The position numbers were made by a program, and so were the translations under genes. Below are positions 1 to 4,452 of a DNA stretch of 6,188 bases, in pieces (position 1 is the stretch's first letter; each line of letters opens with the position of its first letter). This DNA is from an uncultured Collinsella sp. (GTDB taxonomy: Bacteria > Actinomycetota > Coriobacteriia > Coriobacteriales > Coriobacteriaceae). Location: assembly GCA_902463875.1 (NCBI GenBank), contig CABQHR010000109.1, positions 1-6,188 of the forward strand, in the 5' to 3' direction. The notes below the pieces were generated by a model. That model was not told the origin of the DNA. It saw only the letters and a program-made list of their open reading frames with translations, and did not search any database.

Positions 1-21
1 AATGACTAGTCGTTTAAGAAC

Positions 22-47
22 GTCCCCAAGAGCTAGCTGTTTGGGAC
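22..47 (-). terminator. Weak hairpin downstream of trpP, possible terminator
   Basis: GTCCC at 22-26 pairs with GGGAC at 43-47. Two further A-T pairs form after one mismatch, and the 10-base loop contains the palindrome AGCTAGCT. Read leftward, the stem is followed by GUUCUU, a poor U-tract. It lies about 45 bases past the trpP stop, where a terminator would be expected. The rest of 1-93 shows no gene. Confidence 0.35.
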
Positions 48-93
48 AGTCTTTGCTGGTGGAGCGTTGGGGTGGCTCGTAAAGCCGAGCAGG

Positions 94-666
94 TTAGTTG
101 AGCTTCAGAGCCTTCTGGATGGGCAGGTAGAGAGCGCCGACCAGGATGGCGTTAAACACGGCGGTCATGGCGACGACGGGCAGCATAGCGGCGGCGAGCT
201 CGCCTACCACGCCGAGCATGGCCATCTTGATGACCATGAAGATGACGCCCGAGACAAAGGTGGTCACGAACGTTGCGACGATGGCGATGGCGGGCTTGAC
301 CTGACCGTTCTTGCCGGCGGCGTTGACGATGCCGGCCATGAGCATGGCGGCGATGCCCTCGGCGGCAAAATCGACGAACGGCGAAGTAGTGGTGATCTGG
401 ATTACGGCAGCCGAGATGAGGCCAATGACGAGCGCCTGGCCGATGTTGGGGCGAACGACCAGGATGGTGAGGCAGAAGGCCGAGATGATGAACTCGGGGC
501 TGATCATGCCGCCCGAGATGCCCGAGATTGCCTTGCCGACGGTGAAGTTGAGGATGAAGCCGGCGGCGAGCAGGATGGCGAGCAGGACGAGGGCGCGGAC
601 ATCGAGTTTGCCGCGATCGGCGGTCTGGACGGTGCGGGGCTGGGTGGCGGTGGTGTTCTGAGACAT
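94..666 (-). CDS. trpP: TrpP-like tryptophan transport membrane protein
   Basis: This 190-residue integral membrane protein probably imports tryptophan across the cytoplasmic membrane. About six hydrophobic segments are visible (roughly residues 25-44, 57-72, 75-92, 100-117, 125-149 and 159-182), with a short polar N-terminus and a basic C-terminal tail (KALKLN). The order of blocks matches my memory of Bacillus TrpP (YhaG): GGM near residue 52, ALVIGLISA near 78, a conserved TTTSPF loop, SGVIF near 139, and a Pro-containing last helix ending YLPIQKAL. The start ATG at 664-666 has AAAGGA at 675-680, 8 bases upstream. An in-frame ATG ten codons earlier lacks this and would include the SD sequence. 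The protein contains no tryptophan. The upstream leader with three Trp codons independently supports tryptophan as substrate. The alternative is an ECF-type S component, which has a similar size and fold. Membrane transporter is near certain; tryptophan is likely. Confidence 0.82.
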   Translation of the reverse strand: MSQNTTATQPRTVQTADRGKLDVRALVLLAILLAAGFILNFTVGKAISGISGGMISPEFIISAFCLTILVVRPNIGQALVIGLISAAVIQITTTSPFVDFAAEGIAAMLMAGIVNAAGKNGQVKPAIAIVATFVTTFVSGVIFMVIKMAMLGVVGELAAAMLPVVAMTAVFNAILVGALYLPIQKALKLN

Positions 667-743
667 GGTGAAAATCCTTTCGGAAGGGGATTGCAAGAGA
701 AAAGCGGAGGCGCGTGATGCGAATGCGATTGGGCTCGAGATAG

Positions 744-774
744 AAAAAGGCCCCCGGTCGAAACCGGAGGCCTT
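744..774 (-). terminator. Intrinsic terminator of the trpP leader (attenuator)
   Basis: In the leftward transcript AAGGCCUCCGG (774-764) pairs with CCGGGGGCCUU (757-747) around the loop UUUCGA, giving an 11-bp stem with one G-U pair. The transcript then continues into Us at 746-744, so together with the base of the stem there is a run of five Us. It lies between the leader peptide and trpP, in the position of an attenuator terminator. Its loop and 3' arm contain the sequence complementary to 824-817. Confidence 0.88.
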
Positions 775-810
775 CCAATCACCTAGAGCGCAAAAACAGG
801 CGTGAGGGAC

Positions 811-879
811 TCACTGTCGACCGATCGTATTCGCATCACGCCACCACCAGTTGTTGAGAGACTTCATTGTGTTCTTCAT
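811..879 (-). CDS. trpP leader peptide with three consecutive Trp codons
   Basis: A 22-residue open frame starts at ATG 879-877 and stops at TGA 813-811. Residues 9-16 read NNWWWRDA, with TGG TGG TGG at 849-841. AAAGGAG at 894-888 lies 8 bases upstream of the ATG, an excellent ribosome binding site for so short a frame. Three adjacent codons for the rarest amino acid, 31 bases before a terminator-bearing region, is the hallmark of an attenuator leader peptide. The peptide itself probably has no function; its translation senses charged tRNA-Trp. It overlaps the 5' arms of both the early hairpin and the antiterminator. Confidence 0.88.
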   Translation of the reverse strand: MKNTMKSLNNWWWRDANTIGRQ

Positions 880-931
880 GTTGGTGGCTCCTTTCGTGAT
901 GCCGTGGCGCGGTCGCACCTAGTTGCTGTTG

Positions 932-967
932 CGCTGCACTATAGCACAGCGAAGTGTGTGCGGGGAA
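932..967 (-). promoter_or_regulatory. Candidate promoter of the trpP attenuator transcript
   Basis: A leftward -10 box TATAGT (943-938) is preceded, after an 18-base spacer, by the weak -35 TTCCCC (967-962). The expected start is near 931, giving a leader of about 50 bases before the leader-peptide ATG. The -10 sits in an imperfect 20-base palindrome (932-951; 16 of 20 positions symmetric, centred on CTATAG), which could be an operator. The -10 is good and the -35 is poor, so an activator or other help may be needed. Confidence 0.5.
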
Positions 968-987
968 ATCTTTTTTGAAAAGATTTC
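965..987. repeat. Perfect AT-rich inverted repeat next to the trpP promoter
   Basis: GAAATCTTTT (965-974) and AAAAGATTTC (978-987) are exact 10-bp reverse complements separated by TTG. The repeat abuts and slightly overlaps the -35 of the trpP leader promoter. It could be a regulator binding site, an A/T-rich UP-like element, or part of the transcript-end structure of the upstream dipeptidase gene. Confidence 0.6.
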
Positions 988-988
988 A

Positions 989-1003
989 GGCGGGTTTCCC
1001 GCC
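989..1003. repeat. Perfect 6-bp GC hairpin beside the AT-rich repeat
   Basis: GGCGGG (989-994) and CCCGCC (998-1003) flank a TTT loop, one base from the AT-rich inverted repeat. In leftward transcripts it would be a GC stem followed by UGAAAUCUUUUC. This could act as a second, back-up terminator after the dipeptidase hairpin at 1022-1055. Confidence 0.45.
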
Positions 1004-1021
1004 GGTCAAAAGAGTGGGCTA

Positions 1022-1055
1022 AGTGGGCGAGGCTGCCATTGCTGCCTCGCCCACT
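1022..1055 (-). terminator. Terminator hairpin of the C69 dipeptidase gene
   Basis: AGTGGGCGAGGC (1022-1033) and GCCTCGCCCACT (1044-1055) are a perfect 12-bp inverted repeat with a 10-base loop, 11 bases beyond the dipeptidase stop at 1067-1069. Read leftward, the downstream sequence reaches UCUUUU only about ten bases later. The U-tract is therefore poor, but position and stem strength argue for an mRNA end. Confidence 0.68.
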
Positions 1056-1066
1056 CAGCTAAGACG

Positions 1067-3028
1067 TTACTCCTTATTGCGACGGTAGAGGAAGTAACCG
1101 CCTGCGGAGATGACGGCAACGCCAGCGATGGCGAATGCGGCCACCATGCGGCCATCAAAACGATCGCCAGTGGTGGGCAGGCCGCCCTTGGTGTTCGTCT
1201 TGTCGGTGGTTACTGTGGTCGTGGTGTCGGACTTGCCAGGCTTCTCGGGCTTGGTGGTGGGCTGCTCGGGCTTAGCGGGCTGCTCGGGCTTAGCGGGCTG
1301 CTCGGGCTTAGCGGGCTGCTCGGGGGTACCGGGCTGCTCAGGAGTACCAGGCTGATCCGGGGTTACCGGGTCGGTGGCAAGAGCGTCCTTGGCGTAGGTG
1401 ATGGACACCTTGAGGCCGTTGGTCTCGGTGTTCAGGTCGCTCGGGGTGAAGGGCGTGCTGAAATCCTCAGCCTTCAGATAAGCGCGCATCTCCTGGAGCA
1501 GGGCCTTGCACTTGACGTAGGTGTTCTCAGTGGCAGCCTTGCCGGCCTTGTTTGCCAGGGCGGTGCGGCCCTCAGTGGTGGTCTCGGCCTGCATAGCAGC
1601 ATCGACCTCAAGGTTCTGCTCGATGAGCTCGTTCTGGAGAGCGTCGAGGTAGGCGCGAACGCCGGTGCCGAGCTGCTCGCGGTGCTCGTAGCAGAGGGAA
1701 CTAATGTCCATGAGGACGTAGTTGATGGAGTTCTCGGGCTCCTCGTTGTTCACGATGTCCGTCTCTTCGCAGTGATCGTAGGAGACATCCTGATTGCTGA
1801 AGTAGGGGCTGACCTCGGTGAGCAGTGCAGAGTACAGAGGAATAGCGACGGAGTAGGCGGCGCGGGAGAGCATCTCCCACTGAATGGTCGCGATCTCGGG
1901 GTCCATGCCCTGACGGATCTGGAAGAGGTTGGTCTCGGTGCTTCTTTCGGTGCCGATGGCGTAGACACCGTCGGTGTTGGCGTTGAGGCCGGGGACATTT
2001 TCGCCGCGGTTGCCAAATGCACGGATCATCTCAAATGTGTTCCAGTCGGACTTGCTGGGCTTGAAGAACAGGGGCTGGATCTCGCTGACCATGGCTCCGA
2101 TTTGGTCGGGGCCTTTTTCCGGTTTAACCGTGACGATGTCGTAATCCGCACCCTTGGTCAACGGGGCCATGAAGTAATTGCGGCCCTGGACATAGCGAGT
2201 CCACTGATGAACGCCGGAATCGGCGACGCTTTTGCCATAGGTCTTGGCAACGTCGAACTTGCCGTCGGTGTACTCGGCGAAGCCATTTTTCTCGGGCATG
2301 GTCTGGATGCCCTCGGAGTGGAGGCAGTTCTCGGCGTCATCAAGGTTGACATCGTAATTGAGTCCGCCGATGTTGGGGTTGAGTGAGGCGACGTCATCGG
2401 CGAGCTTCATGGCGATCCACTGGTGGCCGGAAAGTGCGGCAAACAGCCAAGTCTCGTTGCTGTCGGCGATGATAATCTGATCGTTGCCGTTGGCGCCCTG
2501 CTCGTCGATGATCTTGCCGAGGAGCTCGACACCCTCACGTGCTTTGGCACTTTCGCCTAAGATAACGCTGCCGTAGCTATACTCGCCAATGCCAGTGTCG
2601 GTCAGGGGGTCTGCCTTGGCGGCTTTATCGTTCATGTTGGTGGTCAGCGTTGCGGAGCAGGACACGCCCTTCTCGTTGATGCCTGCCTCAGAGTAGGCAT
2701 CATAGCGCCCGTGCCACTGCGAAGGATGATCGCGCACGTAGCTATAACGATATGTAGTCTTGGTCGACCTGTATGAGAAGTCGGACTCGTCTGAGCCGTA
2801 GGTATACCCGGGGGCATGCGACGGCTCAATGCCAAAGTGCTTGAGGTAGCGCGGGCCAAAGTCCTCGGCGCGACCATAATATGTGTTGCCGTCGGCTGTT
2901 AGGTTTTTGCCCATGTACATCTGCGTGCAGGCGAGCGCAGATGTCGGCATGGACATGATGGTCGCAGCTCCAAAGGCGAGGCCTATGCCTAGCTTCTTGA
3001 GCGCGTTGACGGGGCGAGTTTTCCTCAT
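1067..3028 (-). CDS. Secreted, sortase-anchored family C69 dipeptidase
   Basis: This 653-residue protein is predicted to be an N-terminal-nucleophile (Ntn) dipeptidase of peptidase family C69 (PepD-like) displayed on the cell wall. Residues 1-33 form a signal peptide (basic start, hydrophobic 13-26, ending SALA). The next residue is Cys34 in CTQMYMGKNLTADGN, the position and context of the catalytic N-terminal Cys of PepD. Other family-like blocks are YYGRAEDF (50-57), the NETWLFAALSGHQW segment (191-204), GGLNYDV (221-227), RNYFMAP (283-289) and FQIRQGMDPEIATIQWE (369-385). A likely helical region (about 445-525) leads to a Pro-rich repeat stalk (about 553-600), a Thr-rich stretch, the sortase motif LPTTG (617-621), a membrane segment (about 628-647) and the basic tail RRNKE. 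GGGAGG lies 4 bases before the ATG. It would trim dipeptides outside the cell and may feed uptake systems. Dipeptide preference cannot be read from the sequence. Confidence 0.88.
   Translation of the reverse strand: MRKTRPVNALKKLGIGLAFGAATIMSMPTSALACTQMYMGKNLTADGNTYYGRAEDFGPRYLKHFGIEPSHAPGYTYGSDESDFSYRSTKTTYRYSYVRDHPSQWHGRYDAYSEAGINEKGVSCSATLTTNMNDKAAKADPLTDTGIGEYSYGSVILGESAKAREGVELLGKIIDEQGANGNDQIIIADSNETWLFAALSGHQWIAMKLADDVASLNPNIGGLNYDVNLDDAENCLHSEGIQTMPEKNGFAEYTDGKFDVAKTYGKSVADSGVHQWTRYVQGRNYFMAPLTKGADYDIVTVKPEKGPDQIGAMVSEIQPLFFKPSKSDWNTFEMIRAFGNRGENVPGLNANTDGVYAIGTERSTETNLFQIRQGMDPEIATIQWEMLSRAAYSVAIPLYSALLTEVSPYFSNQDVSYDHCEETDIVNNEEPENSINYVLMDISSLCYEHREQLGTGVRAYLDALQNELIEQNLEVDAAMQAETTTEGRTALANKAGKAATENTYVKCKALLQEMRAYLKAEDFSTPFTPSDLNTETNGLKVSITYAKDALATDPVTPDQPGTPEQPGTPEQPAKPEQPAKPEQPAKPEQPTTKPEKPGKSDTTTTVTTDKTNTKGGLPTTGDRFDGRMVAAFAIAGVAVISAGGYFLYRRNKE
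1260..1367. repeat. 18-bp tandem repeats coding the Pro-rich stalk
   Basis: Six consecutive 18-bp units run from 1260. The first three (1260-1277, 1278-1295, 1296-1313) are identical and the next three (1314-1331, 1332-1349, 1350-1367) diverge progressively. In the dipeptidase frame they encode the hexapeptides PAKPEQ (three), PGTPEQ (two) and a degenerate PDQPGT-like unit. Such stretches act as wall-spanning stalks between a surface enzyme and its sortase anchor. The identical copies suggest recent expansion, and copy number may vary between strains. Confidence 0.9.
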
Positions 3029-3047
3029 GTTCCCTCCCAGCGTGCGA

Positions 3048-3071
3048 AAGCCCTCTGTCGCCAGAGGGCTT
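3048..3071 (-). promoter_or_regulatory. Hairpin in the 5' leader of the dipeptidase gene
   Basis: AAGCCCTCTG (3048-3057) and CAGAGGGCTT (3062-3071) form a perfect 10-bp stem with a 4-base loop, ending 19 bases before the dipeptidase ATG and about 10 bases before its Shine-Dalgarno. Read leftward it is followed by a short U-run (GGGCUUUCG). It resembles a short intrinsic terminator within the leader. It could be an attenuator, a 5' stabiliser, or a terminator for transcripts arriving from upstream. Confidence 0.55.
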
Positions 3072-3253
3072 CAGCCAATAAAGACACCTCATTAGCGTAA
3101 CGAACTGGAAACAATATTCATCTATGAAAGAAACTTACTCGATAAGCGTGATGAAATATGCGATGAACGGTTAATCGTACTCAGTTTGCAGCTTTACTTT
3201 AATAAAGACACCCTGTAATTACTGTAGCCGAATAAAGTAGCTGGGAATGCCCG
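3072..3253. other. AT-rich intergenic region upstream of the dipeptidase
   Basis: This stretch is clearly richer in A and T than the flanking genes and must hold the dipeptidase promoter, but no convincing -35/-10 pair stands out. The 12-mer AATAAAGACACC occurs twice in the same orientation (3077-3088 and 3201-3212). A shorter relative, AATAAAG, is at 3231-3237. The second copy overlaps the small palindrome CTTTAATAAAG (3197-3207), and GTAATTAC at 3215-3222 is another. No reading frame here has both a ribosome binding site and plausible coding character. Confidence 0.5.
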
Positions 3254-3296
3254 AAATGAAAATCCCCCGCTGTTTGACGAATGCATAAACAGCGGG
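3254..3296 (-). terminator. Terminator of the lipid kinase/small protein operon
   Basis: CCCGCTGTTT (3266-3275) and AAACAGCGGG (3287-3296) form a perfect 10-bp stem with an 11-base loop. In the leftward transcript the stem is followed by GGAUUUUCAUUU. It lies 38 bases beyond the stop of the 30-residue protein and is a good end for that operon. It also insulates the dipeptidase promoter region from it. Confidence 0.78.
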
Positions 3297-3334
3297 AGAG
3301 TCGATAACTGGATGAATATCATACCAATGTGGAT

Positions 3335-3427
3335 TTACTTCTTTCGGCGGTGAATCACGTTGATGGCGTAACCGACGAGCATGGCCAAGACGATGACAAT
3401 AAAGCCGATCAGGGGATTGTCGTTCAT
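3335..3427 (-). CDS. 30-residue single-span membrane protein, function unknown
   Basis: A short frame from ATG (3427-3425) to TAA (3337-3335) encodes 30 residues. It has a polar start (MNDNP), a hydrophobic core LIGFIVIVLAMLVGYAINVI (residues 6-25) and a basic end HRRKK, which by the positive-inside rule would face the cytoplasm. AGGAGGA at 3438-3432 is a near-perfect ribosome binding site. It overlaps the stop codon of the lipid kinase at 3439-3437, so translation is probably coupled. A terminator follows directly. The strong SD, the clean membrane-helix composition and the operon position make it a real gene. It may anchor or modulate the kinase at the membrane, but this is only a guess from co-transcription. 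I do not recognise a named family. Confidence 0.78.
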   Translation of the reverse strand: MNDNPLIGFIVIVLAMLVGYAINVIHRRKK

Positions 3428-3436
3428 GGGGTCCTC

Positions 3437-4354
3437 CTATTTTCCGAGCGGTGAGAATTCGTCGACGATGAGGTCGAGGCATTGCGGAAGCGCGCGGGCT
3501 CCAAAGACGCCCGAATTGCTGGAGATAATCTCGCCATCGAACTGCATGCCCAGCGACGGGGTGCAGGTGATCTTGGCTTCCTTGGTCTGGATGATCTTGA
3601 ACTGCGGGCGCCCGAGTACCTTGCCGGCGGGGTCAAGCGCGGCGGTGATCACGGTGGGCAGCAGCTGCACGGTGCGCACGGGTTCGATGACCGCAATGTC
3701 GACCATGCCATCGTTCATGCGGCAGTCGGGGAACAGGTTGATGTCGTTTTGGATGACCGAGGTGTTGCCGGCCATGCAGCAGATGCCGTCGAGCTCCTCG
3801 ACAATGCCGTCATGCTCAATCGTAAAGTGCGCCACCGTGGGGTTGGGCGTGGCGAGCGCAGAGAGGAAGTAGGCGATCTCGCCGATGTCGTTTTTGGTGG
3901 GAGCGGCCTTCATCATGATCTCGGCGTCGAAGCCCGAGCCGGCGATGATGATAAAGCCGTGGCGTTTCTCGTTGCCGTCCTCGTCGAGCCAAAAGAGCTC
4001 GCCCATGTCGACTTTGACCGTGCGACCGGCACGGCAGGCCTTGGCGAGCGCCGCCGCCTCAGGGGCATTGCCGATGTTGTTGAAGAACAGGCATGCCGTG
4101 CCAGAGGGGAAGACGAGCGTGGGGACGCCGCATCCGCGCATTTGGTCGAGCACGTTGGAGACGGTGCCGTCGCCGCCCGAAATCACCACGCGATCAAACT
4201 CGCGCACGTCCGCCACGGCGTCCTCGGGTTCCATGCCATCGCCGATAAAACGCATCACGACCTCGTCGCCGCCCTGCGCGAGGGCGTGCGTGAACGCGTA
4301 GATTTCATCTGAGCTGGGGCCCGATGCCGGGTTGTGGATGATAAGGCAGCGCAT
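3437..4354 (-). CDS. Diacylglycerol kinase catalytic-domain lipid kinase (YegS/DgkB-like)
   Basis: This 305-residue protein belongs to the diacylglycerol/sphingosine kinase catalytic family, which phosphorylates a lipid hydroxyl with ATP at the inner face of the membrane. Typical features in order: beta-strand then NPASG (8-12); GGDGTVSNVLD (60-70), the nucleotide-binding GGDGT motif; FPSGT (82-86); VDMGEL (115-120); AGSGFDAEIM (138-147); NDIGEIAYFLSAL (155-167); DGMVDI (215-220); and QFDGE (271-275), the C-terminal acidic motif. Length matches the roughly 300-residue bacterial members. One oddity is that the usual GTxND after the conserved proline reads GTACL here, so the Asn-Asp pair is absent. 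The ATG at 4354-4352 has only a weak GGGA upstream. It is followed by the 30-residue membrane protein in a tight operon. The substrate could be diacylglycerol, as in lipid recycling, or another lipid; the sequence does not decide. Confidence 0.87.
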   Translation of the reverse strand: MRCLIIHNPASGPSSDEIYAFTHALAQGGDEVVMRFIGDGMEPEDAVADVREFDRVVISGGDGTVSNVLDQMRGCGVPTLVFPSGTACLFFNNIGNAPEAAALAKACRAGRTVKVDMGELFWLDEDGNEKRHGFIIIAGSGFDAEIMMKAAPTKNDIGEIAYFLSALATPNPTVAHFTIEHDGIVEELDGICCMAGNTSVIQNDINLFPDCRMNDGMVDIAVIEPVRTVQLLPTVITAALDPAGKVLGRPQFKIIQTKEAKITCTPSLGMQFDGEIISSNSGVFGARALPQCLDLIVDEFSPLGK

Positions 4355-4361
4355 ACTTACG

Positions 4362-4390
4362 TTCCCGTTCTGTGACTAACCGAGTATAGT
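4362..4390 (+). promoter_or_regulatory. Candidate rnd promoter
   Basis: TATAGT at 4385-4390 is a good -10. With a 17-base spacer the -35 is TTCCCG (4362-4367), weak but similar to the TTCCCC found at the trpP leader promoter. The transcript would start near 4397, leaving an untranslated leader of about 55 bases before ATG 4453. Confidence 0.45.
4383..4388 (-). promoter_or_regulatory. Candidate -10 box for the lipid kinase operon
   Basis: Read leftward, 4388-4383 is TATACT, 28 bases before the kinase start codon, which would leave a leader of about 20 bases. No good -35 is seen at 16-18 bases. The box overlaps the rnd -10 on the other strand, so the two promoters would compete for the same bases. 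Confidence 0.35.
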
Positions 4391-4452
4391 TGTAGGGCAA
4401 TGCCGATATCCTACCCGTGTTTTTCGGGCCTAACCTTATTCGATGGGTTGAT

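Larger units (their letters stand above)
712..879 (-). promoter_or_regulatory. Tryptophan-type transcription attenuator upstream of trpP
   Basis: The leader transcript (read leftward) can form competing structures. Early hairpin: GGCGUGA (842-836, overlapping the last Trp codon) with UCACGCC (805-799), followed by UGUUUUUG. Antiterminator: UCGGUCGA (824-817, in the leader peptide just before its stop) with UCGACCGG (761-754, the loop and 3' arm of the terminator). Terminator: 774-764 with 757-747. A ribosome stalled at the Trp codons blocks the early hairpin but leaves 824-817 free to form the antiterminator, so transcription continues into trpP. A ribosome that reaches the stop at 811-813 covers 824-817, so the terminator forms. 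The pairings are seen in the sequence; the mechanism is inferred from trp, his and other classical attenuators. A further 13-base complement joins 841-829 to 724-712. Confidence 0.83.

Noticed and set aside
667..696. Longer trpP start ten codons upstream
   Set aside because: The extra MQSPSERIFT is translated from the Shine-Dalgarno region of the better start at 666, and there is no SD before it.
67..717. 216-codon plus-strand frame opposite trpP
   Set aside because: Its Asp/Gly/His-rich composition is typical of the antisense of a membrane protein in high-GC DNA, and it runs through the leader terminator region.
923..2386. 487-codon open frame on the plus strand opposite the dipeptidase
   Set aside because: It is the complement of a clear C69 protein. 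Its Gly/Leu-rich repeats simply mirror the 18-bp stalk repeats, and it has no ribosome binding site or recognisable domain.
2927..2941. Lipoprotein lipobox at SALAC of the dipeptidase
   Set aside because: The -3 position is Ala rather than Leu, Cys34 is the expected catalytic nucleophile, and the protein already has an LPTTG wall anchor.
2826..3092. Possible leader peptide or alternative gene starting at ATG 3092 upstream of the dipeptidase
   Set aside because: It has no Shine-Dalgarno and no codon run for one amino acid. It does not stop before the dipeptidase but continues out of frame into it.
3219..3482. 87-codon minus-strand frame between the dipeptidase and the lipid kinase
   Set aside because: It overlaps the kinase end, the 30-residue gene in another frame and the terminator hairpin, and has no SD of its own.
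3482..4312. 276-codon plus-strand frame opposite the lipid kinase
   Set aside because: Its low-complexity His/Asp/Val/Arg composition marks an antisense shadow; the kinase has all family motifs.
4417..4452. GTG start for rnd adding 12 residues
   Set aside because: The extension does not resemble RNase D, and the ATG at 4453 aligns the catalytic residues and length with the family. Both starts have weak SDs, so some doubt remains.
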